DNA from: Podospora bellae-mahoneyi
Lineage: Eukaryota; Ascomycota; Sordariomycetes; Sordariales; Podosporaceae
DNA length: 64,000 nt
Assembly: GCF_035222275.1 (NCBI RefSeq)
Contig: NW_026946359.1
Span: 5,208,001 to 5,272,000, forward strand
Direction: 5' to 3'
In this document: positions 47,601 through 57,134 of the stretch, piece after piece
Layout of the letters: each line of letters starts with the position of its first letter
Position numbering within the stretch: position 1 is the stretch's first letter
Program-made: the position numbers and the translations under genes
Notes under the pieces: generated by a model
What the model saw: the letters and a program-made list of their open reading frames with translations, nothing else
The model's database searches: none
Told to the model about the DNA's origin: nothing

Positions 47601-49267
47601 GACATGACTCCCAACAAACTTCAACTTCCTCACCACAAACCGACCAGGCAGAAATCGTCTGTATGAACTGCTATGTTACGTAGAAGAATCCCGAGAATCC
47701 CTAGCGGGCCGATTTGAATTTTTCCCAAGGCGCGCTGTACGCGGCGGTTTTTTGAAACTCAGCAAGCTTTGCTGACAATTATCCAGGAAACGATGGCTGT
47801 GGCCAATATGCGCCAAGTTCACAATCGCCCAGGCAAACAGATGGTGTGAGGGGGGAATGCATCACTCGCATCTGTCGCACGACATGTGCATCACGGCCAT
47901 AGAAAGTCATCACGTTCTATTGACCAATGTCGTGAAATGGTTTGACGACCCACCGCTCCATTCAACGCGCCAACTGTAGGCCCGAGTCCCGTTGTGGGAT
48001 TCATCGTAACTGCCCACTCCAAGATGTTGAGGATAAGCGTGGGGTGTAGCTTTGGGGAAGACGAGAGACATTTCTACAGCGTTCTCAGACAATGCCGCCG
48101 TGGAATACTTAAGACATCACCAGACCGGCACAGCATATATTTCCCCCCAAGCTCGCCCAATGCCGTTGCGAAATCGAGCGGGTCTGACCACTCAGCATGC
48201 CGTCCTTTACTGCTATTTCGCTCATATCAGCAACGGGGGGACGGCCAGGTCACGGTTTCTTCGGCGTTTAGACGGTCTGGTTTGGGGCCTCATCGGCCAC
48301 GCTCCCCGAGAGCGGAAGGTCATTCTTGCACAGTCAGCCTGGCTGCCTTCCAAAAGCTTCCGTGCAGATGGTTCTCTGCACGCCGTCAAACAAGGACTTG
48401 GAGCTCTTCTGCAGCAACCCCGCAGTGTCACATGCCTATTGGCTAGGTCGTCGATACGGACCGCTTTTGACGTTGTTGACTTTTGGCATCATATCGAAAC
48501 GGATCAGTAACACTTGCCTCAAAGGCCGAGGACCGGCGTGGTCGCGTGGTCGCGTGGTCGGCTCTATATCTGGCATGTATGAGCTTTGCTCTGGTATTGC
48601 AAATCTTGAATCGTGATGGGCATCAACCACGAAGCTTCCCGTGTGCTTCTAGATGTATCCATGCTTCGGGATCGCATAGCCAACTCATCCGGAACTGGGA
48701 CACATGAACACCTATGCTACTGCGTCCCAGTCATACCAGTTGTCGGGGCAGCACGACCTCGTCAGTTAACCTACTGTGCCCTGAACGTGGGTATACAACA
48801 GCCACATGGCATCGAAGTCCATGGTCGATGCCCGAGATGGTGTTTGATCTACATGATCTCCGTAAAACACCAGTCAAGGAAGCGGCGGCAACTGTCAATA
48901 GAGCAATACGACACGCAAATGTCTCCGGTCTCCCGGTTTCCATATCAGGCAAGTATGACAATGGCCAGCAAACAGCTCGTGTTCGTCTGGTGGGGGGTTG
49001 GAACTTTGGGGGCCAAGGTGACACAGATGGTTCCTGTCAAGGGCTGAAATTTTCTCCAGCCTTAATGTGAACGCCCAGGGCAGATAGGTAGATATAGACT
49101 CAAACCAGATGAGATAGTTGGTCTTGCCGGCCGGGCAAGAATCTCACCGAACCCCGGTTCACATACCAACAACGGAGCGGCCCGCCTCCCGGTCCCGGTC
49201 CCGCTCCGGACTTTGGAGAACACCAACCCCCTAGCATCACGCCACCAGACCACCACCACGCCCATCC
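44614..49267. other. 4.65-kb stretch without a supported gene
   Basis: The left end is the promoter and leader of the minus-strand disordered protein, and the right end is probable 3' UTR of the AlaX-type gene. ORFs of 60-155 codons occur in all frames, the longest near 47994-48510, without domains or splice support. Content includes an (AC)n plus A-run at 44845-44878 and a pyrimidine-rich stretch near 46950-47050. No TE recognised. Confidence 0.4.
44845..44878. repeat. (AC)12 followed by A-run
   Basis: An AC dinucleotide tract passing directly into a run of about ten A. It is 230 bp upstream of the minus-strand five-exon gene start. Confidence 0.9.
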
Positions 49268-50195
49268 TCACCCCTCCAACCCCGGAACAACCCCATACCC
49301 AACCCTCGAACACCCCTTTCCCCTCCCCACCTTCCTCACCCTCACCTCCCCGCACAGGTCCGTCCTTTCCACATGAGTCCCCCCACAGGGATACACCTCC
49401 GCCCCAACAATCCTCACAACCCTCCACCTCCCCCCGTCCGTGTTCTCCGGCTTTACCACCTCCCCATCCTTCCCCCTGGGTATCAACCTCTCCAACCCCT
49501 CCCGTCTGAAATCCTCCTCATCCCACCACTCAACCTCAACCGGCATCTTCGCGGCCAAAAGCTCGTTGACTTTCTCCTGGATTGGCTCCTTCCATTTAGA
49601 GTCTATCAACCCCCTAAACTCACACGCTGCCGAGTCCGGGAAATGCGAAGCCTTTAGCTCGTCAAAGTCTTCGATTTGGGACTCGAGGAGGTGCCGGACT
49701 GCGGAGCCGAGGACGTGACCGGCTGTGTGGAGGCGGGAATGGTAGTTTCTTAGGTTGGCGTTGATGGTTTGGGTGATTTGGTCTCCTGGGGTGAATAGTG
49801 GCTGTTCATCAGAGGGGGGGACAGAAGGGGCAAAAAAGCCTAGGTGGAGGACTTGTGAGGGGTTGGTGATTGAATGGCGGGCGGAGATGACGGAGAAGGC
49901 TACCGAAGGGGGGGAGGTGAGGGTTATGTGGCCTTCGTCTGAGGGCTGGCCACCTCCCTGCGGGTGGAAGATTGTTGAGGGGAAGGTGAGGACGAAGGCG
50001 TTGGTGGGGGGGGATTTGAAGAGGGATTGGTCAGGGGCGGGGAGAGAGGAAAAGGGGGTGATGGTGAGGAGGGTTGTTGTGTGGGTTGCGAGGGAGGCGT
50101 CGTGGTGGAAGAGGAGCTGGGTTGGTGGTGGTGGGGTGGACTGCAAAGGGGTGTTAGTGAGTTGGTGGAGGGGAGGATGAGGAGGGACTGACCAT
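49268..50195 (-). CDS. AlaX-type free-standing alanyl-tRNA editing protein
   Basis: The main exon is 50140-49268, preceded by a 52-nt intron (50192-50141; donor GTCAGT, branch CACTAAC, acceptor TTTGCAG). The codon just before the intron is ATG (50195-50193), so the short form is M plus 290 residues. Family motifs: FHPQGGGQPSDEG at residues 59-71, the zinc-site HTAGH (139-143), and a C-terminal CGGTHV supplying Cys and His. These define the second additional domain of alanyl-tRNA synthetase, which hydrolyses Ser- or Gly-tRNA(Ala). It contains no synthetase catalytic domain. The frame is open upstream of that ATG. Starting at the Met at 50378 would add 61 residues with no acidic residue, like a mitochondrial presequence. 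The coding strand flips from C-rich to G-rich at about 49690. Confidence 0.85.
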
Positions 50196-50639
50196 TCTGT
50201 AGGCCGATACCCTGAAAGAGCAGATCTGGAAGTGGTAGGTGGGTAAGTTGTGATGATATATTGATGTGATGTTTGAGATGGCTGCAAGCCGGTTTTTATT
50301 CACTGAAAGCGATGCGTACAGGGACCTGTGGCATTGAGATAAGAAAGCAAGTCTAGGCAGTCTACCACGCCCTTGCATTGACAAGGTGTGACGGTGTCGA
50401 ATGCCCTGGAAGAGTAAAGTATCAGCCCTGGCAGGGTTTGGAGATGAACCAACAGAATATGACTTTGCAGGTATCGGAGATTTTGAGGTGGAAATAAACA
50501 AGGGAATATGCAGGAGTTTGAACGAGGATAACGGCGGACTGGAAGAACTTGTGTTCGGTGTGGGTTAGGGTTTGGTGAGGCAGGTCGGTTTCGGTGTTGG
50601 GTACCACGTCGTGAACAAAATGATAGAGATTACCTCCTT

Positions 50640-51110
50640 TAAAAGGCTTATGGGCTATATTCGAAGGCTTAATCATGAAATTCACATGAAATTTGTCTCT
50701 TGACGCCTAGTCGTTGTATTTAACATATGCTTATTCTCTTTCAACACCTCGTAACTACCTTATCTTGTAATACCTTCAACCATCATTCAAACATCTCTTC
50801 GTTGTATTCTCACGCTTGTTGGTTACATTTTAAAACCTATTCAAGAAGAATAAGGCCTTTTGACTGTCTTCAGAGGTCAAGCTATTAATGTAGATGTAAG
50901 AGTCTGTTTCTTGTCTTTAAAGACCTCATACCTATCTCTGTAGGTGTACTCACTCTCTTTGAAGCCATATCAATGATACTTTAAGCCCTTGACACAGTGT
51001 TCTATCGCAAGTTGGCATGGCTCCAAGATAGGATGAGGTGGAGCGAGACTGTGAAATTAAGACACAACTGAGGCTTCGCTATAGACCAACTATTCCAGTT
51101 CTCAAACTTC
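50640..51110. other. AT-rich island with degenerate internal repeats
   Basis: About 470 bp with clearly more A+T than its surroundings. Loosely similar segments recur: TCTTTCAACACCTCGTAACT near 50739, TCTTTAAAGACCTCATACCT near 50915, and TCTTTGAAGCCATATCAATG near 50956. It may be a decayed repeat (RIP-affected) or just UTR sequence. No ORF. Confidence 0.4.
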
Positions 51111-51113
51111 CAA

Positions 51114-52097
51114 CTACTTCTCTTCCTCTTTCTCTAACACAAAATTCGCCACCCAAACATCCATCGCACAGGCGTGGGGAATAGTGTCATCACCGCACCG
51201 GCTCATCCTCCGCCTATCATCGAGAACCAGCTCTTGAGTAGCCGCGTTCAGCAGAGCCTGCACCAAACCCTCCTTCTTGGTGCCTTGCAGTCCCAGCTCA
51301 TTGAACTGCTCCCTAAATTGGGTTGAACGAGCCCATGTGACATCGACAACTCCATCGATCAACTCTCCATCCGGCACCGTCTCCGCCTCCTTTTCCAACG
51401 CCCACCCCGTCTCCTCCATGGCCTTTTTTATCTTTGGAGGAGTGCCCAAAAACGTCACGTGGCCCGTGGTGTCCACGCCCTTCTTCTGCCTCTCCTCCCC
51501 GACTGCAGCCATCGCAAGCGCGGCGAACACATGCGACCGTGCATACTTGTTCGTGGCACGTAGCGCATACTCGACAACAAAAACCCTCTTCACCCTCCCC
51601 TTCAACTTCTCAAGTGTGTTCTTCAGGACGTCCACCGAGTCCAAGTACCAGACGGAATGGAAAAACACCGCCACATCCCACTTCTTGTCCTTGTCGTCTC
51701 CGTCGTCGAGGTACTTGATCGCGTCCGCATTGTGGAAGGTGACCGTGTTGGGATTCCGTTGAGACACGGCGTGCTGATGATCACCCAGAGTCCACGGAGA
51801 GGGGTAGAAGTTTTCGGTATCTTGCACGTACCGCTCCAGCGAGCACACATACGAGTCAGGTGCAGGATCGAGAGCGTCAATGTGACCATTCCGAGACTTG
51901 ATGTGTTGTGCTAAACAGTCCGTGACGGCGCCCATGCCGCAGCCTATTTCCAATATTTGGAGTGTGTTCTTGGGTAAGTAGTTAAGCATTTCGTAGACGT
52001 GCGTGGCTTGGGTTGAGTGCTGGTACCACGAGAGGTAGGGAGTCTGATAGCGGAGCCTGAAGGCATATCTGGATTTAGAGCTCGAAGCATCGCTCAT
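51114..52097 (-). CDS. Class I SAM-dependent methyltransferase
   Basis: A continuous minus-strand frame of 327 residues from the Met at 52097 (MSDASSSKSRYAFRL). An upstream in-frame Met at 52127 exists, but the sequence between resembles a 3' splice site (CTCTGCAG). Motif I is LQILEIGCGMGAVTDCLAQ, with an acidic motif II (GHIDALDPAPDSY). Motif IV-like WDVAVFFHSVWYLDSV and motif VI-like RVKRVFVVEYAL follow, in the order of Rossmann-fold methyltransferases. The N-terminal RYQTPYLSWYQHSTQATHVYEML resembles fungal small-molecule methyltransferases. Substrate unknown. The C-terminal part is helical, ending in an acidic EKEEEK tail. The coding strand is C-rich early and G-rich late. Confidence 0.8.
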   Translation of the reverse strand: MSDASSSKSRYAFRLRYQTPYLSWYQHSTQATHVYEMLNYLPKNTLQILEIGCGMGAVTDCLAQHIKSRNGHIDALDPAPDSYVCSLERYVQDTENFYPSPWTLGDHQHAVSQRNPNTVTFHNADAIKYLDDGDDKDKKWDVAVFFHSVWYLDSVDVLKNTLEKLKGRVKRVFVVEYALRATNKYARSHVFAALAMAAVGEERQKKGVDTTGHVTFLGTPPKIKKAMEETGWALEKEAETVPDGELIDGVVDVTWARSTQFREQFNELGLQGTKKEGLVQALLNAATQELVLDDRRRMSRCGDDTIPHACAMDVWVANFVLEKEEEK

Positions 52098-52133
52098 ACT
52101 GCAGAGTGGTATTGAGTGAGTAGCCAAAAGACA

Positions 52134-52194
52134 ATGATGGGAATGATGGGAGTGATGATAATGATGATAATGATGATGGTGATGATGATGATGA

Positions 52195-52228
<34 letters not shown>
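52134..52228. repeat. ATG/GAT-rich tract passing into (TTG)n
   Basis: Imperfect (ATG)n from about 52134 to 52195 runs into a clean (TTG)n to 52228. It lies in the promoter or leader just upstream of the minus-strand methyltransferase. Confidence 0.9.
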
Positions 52229-52694
52229 ACAATTGTGGGAAGAGGAGGAAGCAGGAATTAAGACCTGGTGCTCTTTCTTTCTCTCCTTCCTTACTCCTTA
52301 GGTCCTGCTTTCAGCATGCGGCAGTGGCTGGGCGATTTGGAGGTGACAGTGTGAGGGAAGTGACCGTGTGAGAAAAGCGAGAACCGATGGTTAAGTTCAG
52401 CTACGCATAACAACCACGGCAAAAGTCGAAAGGTTCAAAAGACAGTCAATACGCCTTCGAAGATATCGCAGTCTCTGTATTTGTCCACAGCGTGTGATGG
52501 GGCCAGATCTGGAATGCGGACAGGGGAACTGACATTCAAACGTTGTGTGGTTTATGCTTCAATGTGGTGAATGCGGCGTCGGTAGCGTCCCTGGAGCACG
52601 TCGATGTTATTAACGCCATCTCTATTTCCTGTCCACATCGGGCCTCATAAGTGCTCATCCACACCCCCAATACACACTTAACCTCCCAAATCCA

Positions 52695-52804
52695 GCCCGC
52701 TTGGCTCAGTGGTAGAGCGTGTCACTAGTATAAAGTCAAACCCACCTTGTCTTCAACACACAAGGACAATGACAAGGTCATCAGTTCGATTCTGATAGTG
52801 GGCA
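52695..52804 (+). tRNA. tRNA-Thr(AGU) with a 38-nt intron
   Basis: The acceptor GCCCGCT pairs with AGTGGGC (one G:U). The D arm is GCTC-AGTGGTA-GAGC. The anticodon stem TGTCA/TGACA is perfect, with loop C-T-AGT-A; the anticodon AGT is at 52727-52729. The intron is 52731-52768, after nucleotide 37. The variable loop is AGGTC, the T arm ATCAG-TTCGATT-CTGAT, and discriminator A is at 52804. All expected invariant positions are present. Confidence 0.93.
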
Positions 52805-52866
52805 AATCACCTTTTTGTTTTCTACTCCCTTTCCTACACCCTTCCTTTTTCACCAACCATCACTCA

Positions 52867-53529
52867 CTATTCCTTCGCATCCAAAACCTCCCCAACGCCT
52901 TTCACATTGCTGACAAGATCAACCCCCGACCCCACCGCCTCAGCCGTCACCCTCGCCGGTATAACCCCGCTCTCATCTTCAAACCCACCCGCCTGCCGTT
53001 CAGCAAGCTTCTCAACCTCTTCGTCTTGCTCCTCGGCAGGGATATACCACCTCAACACCCCCTCCACATAACTGCTCGGCACCCCCTCCCTCAGCGCATC
53101 ATCAATCCCCCTGTTCATCCTAACAATATACTCCTCTCTCGGTTTAAACCCCCCCTTGTCCCTCTCAAAGTCAATGTAAACTAACGCCTCCCTTTCCTCC
53201 CCCTTTCCCTGTTTGTCCCCATCCCGTTCCCAAAACTCGATCTTTAGTTCCCTTTTCTCATAGGCGTAGGGGACTCCCTCGTTGATATCCAGCATCTCTT
53301 CGTCTTCGGGTGTGAGGGCGTAGATCAACCCCCAGACTTCAGAAGGGGGCGAGGGTGTCGGGACTTGGGCGATGTTGGCGTAGCCGCGCGAGTTGATGAA
53401 CCATTTGTGCTGGTGGAGACGTCCTATCCCTAGGTAAGGGGAGGAGGGGCAGCGGCGGGACATTTGGTCCAGCCAGAGGTTGGAGCCGTAGCCAAAGTAG
53501 AGTTTGTGGGGGGCGGTTGTTGTCGACAT
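52867..53529 (-). CDS. Gamma-glutamylcyclotransferase-like protein
   Basis: A single-exon minus-strand gene of 220 residues. The N-terminal YFGYGSNLW (residues 11-19) is the substrate-loop signature of the GGCT/AIG2 fold. The likely general-base Glu is E84 in DINEGVPYAYEKREL. The EVWGLIYALTPEDEEML strand-helix and YVEGVLRWYIP complete the barrel. The expected reaction is release of 5-oxoproline from gamma-glutamyl amino acids or peptides; exact substrate unknown. The C-terminal ~50 residues are acidic and probably flexible. The stop lies 62 bp from the end of tRNA-Thr, and the genes are convergent. C-rich to G-rich switch at about 53270. Confidence 0.85.
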   Translation of the reverse strand: MSTTTAPHKLYFGYGSNLWLDQMSRRCPSSPYLGIGRLHQHKWFINSRGYANIAQVPTPSPPSEVWGLIYALTPEDEEMLDINEGVPYAYEKRELKIEFWERDGDKQGKGEEREALVYIDFERDKGGFKPREEYIVRMNRGIDDALREGVPSSYVEGVLRWYIPAEEQDEEVEKLAERQAGGFEDESGVIPARVTAEAVGSGVDLVSNVKGVGEVLDAKE

Positions 53530-54009
53530 AGTTGTTTTGTTTGGGGGATGATACTAATGGGTGTGGTGAGGGGGTGTTAATCTGGTCCTCTTGAGTCGAG
53601 GGCTGTGGGTAGGTATGGAGTGAGTCCGTTAGAATGAGTGTAATGAAACAGCAGTAATGGGTAACGTGAAATTTCAGCTCATTTTCTTTGAAATCTGCAA
53701 GTGAGTAACAGCTCAAGGTGAAAGGAATAAGCGGGGTTTATTAATGCGCAATAGATATTGGAGGCGGATTGCCCGTTTGCCAATCATTTATACCCTAACC
53801 CTGGCACTTACACCCCTTCGACAGCCCCTTTTCTGTAAATCTTGAACCCCTGAGTAAGAACAGCCAAGAGTTCCACGAGGAGCTCAAACGAAGAGAATAT
53901 ACATCAGCAGCACCGAGATGCGCTGGCAACATGTGCAACATTACCCCTCCGTATGTGCACACAGCTCCCCCCGAACGTCCCCCTTCTCCATCATCCGTCC
54001 ACAACCCCC
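53530..54009. other. Intergenic region
   Basis: About 480 bp between two minus-strand genes: promoter and leader of the GGCT-like gene and the 3' UTR of the SLC35F-type gene. Nothing else seen. Confidence 0.5.
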
Positions 54010-55281
54010 CTAAGCCTCCCCAGCAACCTCCTCCTCCCTCGCCAATCCCTTCCTCCTCGCCTCATTCAACGCCTTCAACTTGGCCGTCCCCAGCCCAGCC
54101 ACGCCATCCTTCTGGTTATCCCCCAACCACGGTTTCTTCGAATCCCCCAAAATCGTCCCCGCCAAAAAGTACACCACCATCCCAAAGATGATCAACACAA
54201 ACGCAATCGGGTACATCCAGTGAATGCTATACCCAAACACCCTCGTCCCGATAATCACACCCCAAAAGTTGGCCGTCAGCAGGTTCACATCAAAAATCGC
54301 CGCACTCCCCATCCGCAAGATCAGCGGAACGAGTGAGTAGAAAATGAACAAGCAAAACGTATAACCCACCAACCACCCCGCCACATCCCCGTTCCACGTC
54401 GCGCCCGCAAAGCTGCTCCGATCAAAAATAGCCGCCTGCACCCCGTTGATGCACACCCCGAAAATGCCCAGGAACGAAAGAACCTCGTACATTGGCCTTT
54501 TGGAAACAAACCACTCCTCGTAGACATTCGTAATGCCGTAGAGCGTCGCCCCCAGCAGACCAAAAAGATCGCCCTTGATCATGTCCTTGCCGTTGCCGCC
54601 GTTGGTGCCGTTTATGTGATCGCTGGCGAGGAGGACACCCATGCCGCCGCAGCAGATGAGGATACCGGCGATTTGAACGGGTCTGTATCTGACCTTGAGG
54701 AGGAAAAATGACAGGATGACCACGCAGACGATGGCCCAGAAGTTGAGGAGCTGGGCAGACAGGATATTGGTGTACTCGTATGCCAAAACAGTGAAGTAGT
54801 TTCCCTGGACGTCAAAGAACGACAGGATGAAGTACTTCCAGCCGTCGCGCCACAGGATGGAGCGGTATTTGGCCCAGCCATGCTTGTAGATGGTGTATGG
54901 GAGGTAGACAATCGTCAGCAGGGCGTAGTTGAAGAGGGTCTGGAAGGCGGGGATGATGGTGTTGACGGAGCTCAGGAACGAGGTGAAGGTGTTGGAGCCG
55001 GTGATGCACAGCGCCAGGATTTGACCCAGAGCGATGATGGCCCAGAAGTCGACGGTCAAGAGGTAGGAGTACCACTTGATCTCCTGGCTTTCGAGGTGCT
55101 TGAGGCCAGCGGCCACGGCGGCGGACTCGGAATCGCTATCAGTTGTGTGGCCCTCGACACTGATTCTGGTGGTGGTGGCATGGGCGGTTGTCCCGTAATC
55201 ACCGGTGCCGTCTGTCTTGGCCATGACAGGCTCGGCGGCCGTGTGAATGGTGGCGTTGTTGTCGTTGTTGTTCTCAGACAT
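54010..55281 (-). CDS. SLC35F (DUF914)-type solute transporter
   Basis: One exon, 423 residues. After an ~85-residue soluble N-terminus, about ten hydrophobic segments follow: FWAIIALGQILALCITGSNT, TLFNYALLTIVYLPY, ILSAQLLNFWAIVCVVILSFFLL, IAGILICCGGMGVLLASD, GDLFGLLGATLYGITNVYEE and so on. The GGMGVLLASDH and YGITNVYEEWFV blocks are hallmarks of the SLC35F1/F2/F6 family in the drug/metabolite transporter superfamily. These are endomembrane or plasma-membrane carriers with poorly known substrates. The C-terminus is cytosolic and basic. The 5' half uses C-ending codons; the 3' half uses G/T-ending ones such as GGG, TTG and AGG. Confidence 0.9.
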   Translation of the reverse strand: MSENNNDNNATIHTAAEPVMAKTDGTGDYGTTAHATTTRISVEGHTTDSDSESAAVAAGLKHLESQEIKWYSYLLTVDFWAIIALGQILALCITGSNTFTSFLSSVNTIIPAFQTLFNYALLTIVYLPYTIYKHGWAKYRSILWRDGWKYFILSFFDVQGNYFTVLAYEYTNILSAQLLNFWAIVCVVILSFFLLKVRYRPVQIAGILICCGGMGVLLASDHINGTNGGNGKDMIKGDLFGLLGATLYGITNVYEEWFVSKRPMYEVLSFLGIFGVCINGVQAAIFDRSSFAGATWNGDVAGWLVGYTFCLFIFYSLVPLILRMGSAAIFDVNLLTANFWGVIIGTRVFGYSIHWMYPIAFVLIIFGMVVYFLAGTILGDSKKPWLGDNQKDGVAGLGTAKLKALNEARRKGLAREEEVAGEA

Positions 55282-56404
55282 GATGATCCTGTCTTGATCT
55301 CTTGTTTGTTCTAGAAAAGTAGTAGTACTCTTCCACTTGAAGGTTTGGCTGTCTGATATGTGTAGTTATATTTAGATTACGCAGAGAGAGTGTATATCTT
55401 CTCTGAATAAGTCTTTCTTACGTCCCCTCGAGCAAGCGCAAAGACTCAAAGTCGCCTGCCGTGAAGTTACTGATGTTTGGCTCGACGCATCAACCAGTAC
55501 GTCGAGAAGCTGAGAAAGTCGAGGGGCGCTTTGGAGCGGGAAAAACACATGTGTTATTCGGTGAGACGTTGGAGGGGCAAGGGGCAAAACAACAGACGGT
55601 CGAATTCTCGTCGGAAGTTGTTCTGGTTTTGAATAGAGGTGAGTGAGATCAAGCTGATGCTTCAACAGCTCTGAGGAGGTGAAAGCCAAGAGAGAAAAAA
55701 AAAAGACGACTTCTGGCGGGGCTTGTTATCTCCCGCAAGAATTGATTATCGATTCTTGGCAAGCAAGCCACGGTGAATTGTTGATCGGAGGGGTAGGCGG
55801 CAACCCTTGAAAATATTTGCGAAAAAAACCGTTGAGTGGAAGGAGCCCAGCGGGGCCGGCTTGACGTCCGTTCAAGTTCGCCGGGATTTGGCTTGGCACC
55901 CGCGGCGGAGGTGTGGGGGCCTCAAAAGCGGGGCACTCGGCAGACCCAGTTTCGGTGGGCGTGCCGGCGGGAAGCACTGCATCTTTAGTCAATGTTCTTT
56001 CTACACATATAGCTAACACAACCTTTGCAGGTGTCTGATGCCAATGCTTGTCCTGAATCGGGTTGCCGGCTTTACAGTCTAATGTCCGGATCAGTCTCCC
56101 ATGTCGTCCAAACAAGCTCCTCCGGGCTGACACTGTACTCTAGGAGTATCGGTTTGGTTGCCATATCTACCTCACCTCAGCAAGTTGCCGACTATTTCGA
56201 GATGTGAGGGTGTATCGCTGATAAGTCGGGTATGCTTTTGTCCCGGACTTATCGACAACTTTCCAGTCAGCGCAACTGCTCATGCTTACAAATGAGATAC
56301 CTGATGAATTGACGGTATAAAACGCTCGAAACAAGGCGCAGAATTCGGCAACCTCATATCCACATCTTCACCTTGCCTTCAGAATTCTCTTTCTGCTCTC
56401 GATA
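55282..56404. other. Divergent promoter region
   Basis: This 1.1-kb region lies between the SLC35F-type gene (minus) and the SDR locus (plus). A 135-codon minus-strand ORF (55726-56133) has no protein-like features. Promoters of both genes are expected here. Confidence 0.5.
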
Positions 56405-57134
56405 ATGGTCCCTTCTGCTTACAACAAGCTCCAGAACAAGCATGTTCTCATCCTTGGAGGAAGTTCAGGCATAGGTTATGCCGTGGCAGATGGCTCTCTC
56501 GCTTCTGGAGCCAAGGTCACCATTTCCTCCTCTTCTCAGATCAAAGTTGATGCTGCCGTTTCTCGTCTGAAATCAGACTACCCCTCCCAAACAGACACGA
56601 TTGTCGGCTTCCCCGCTGACCTCTCCAACCCAACCACGGTGGAAGACGACCTTGATGTCCTGTTCAAGAAAGCCGAGTTTACCCACGGTACCATCCACCA
56701 TGTCGGTGGAGGCCGTCCTCACAACATCTCACATGCGCCTCGTCCTTCCCATCATCCTTGGTAAAGTCGCATCTCGATACCTGCCCAAGGAGAACACTTC
56801 CAGCATCACCATCACCAGCGGCTCTGTGACAAAGAAGCCGGCGAAAGGGTGGATTCTGATGAGTTATTATGGCGGCGGACTCTCCACTTTGGCCAAGGCG
56901 CTCGCTGTTGATCTCGCGCCGATCAGGGCGAATGTGGTTCGACCTGGCTATGTCGAGACAGAACTCTGGACGGAAGAGCAAAAGGCATCCACGGCCAAAG
57001 CTGTCGCCAAATCAACGCTCACGGGGGTGCCCGCCAAGGGCGAAGATGTTGCGGAGGCGTATCTGTGGTTGATGAAGGACAGCAACGTGACTGGAGCGGC
57101 GGCGGAGACGGATTCTGGTGGGCTGTTGGCTTAA
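56405..57134 (+). pseudogene. Short-chain dehydrogenase/reductase, frame broken
   Basis: The first part (ATG at 56405) has the Rossmann signature LILGGSSGIGYAVADG and GFPADLSNPTTVEDDLD. It runs to TIHHV near 56703 and then out of frame, to a stop at about 56762. The second part, in the next frame, continues with MRLVLPIILGKVASRYLP, SSITITSGSV, a catalytic-region ILMSYYGGGLSTLAKALAVDL and VVRPGYVETELW, ending at 57134. The join lacks about 20 residues that normally carry the NAG-type strand (HTAGD...). No fungal intron can bridge it, because the conserved block starts within 50 nt of the break. I infer an internal deletion with frameshift in a host SDR gene; a sequencing error is possible. The usual YxxxK Lys is absent, as in some SDR subfamilies. 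Confidence 0.6.

Noticed and set aside
47994-48510. Overlapping 150-152 codon ORFs
   Set aside because: No family resemblance and no splice signals linking them; probably chance.
55726-56133. 135-codon minus-strand ORF
   Set aside because: Lies in a divergent promoter and shows no protein-like features.
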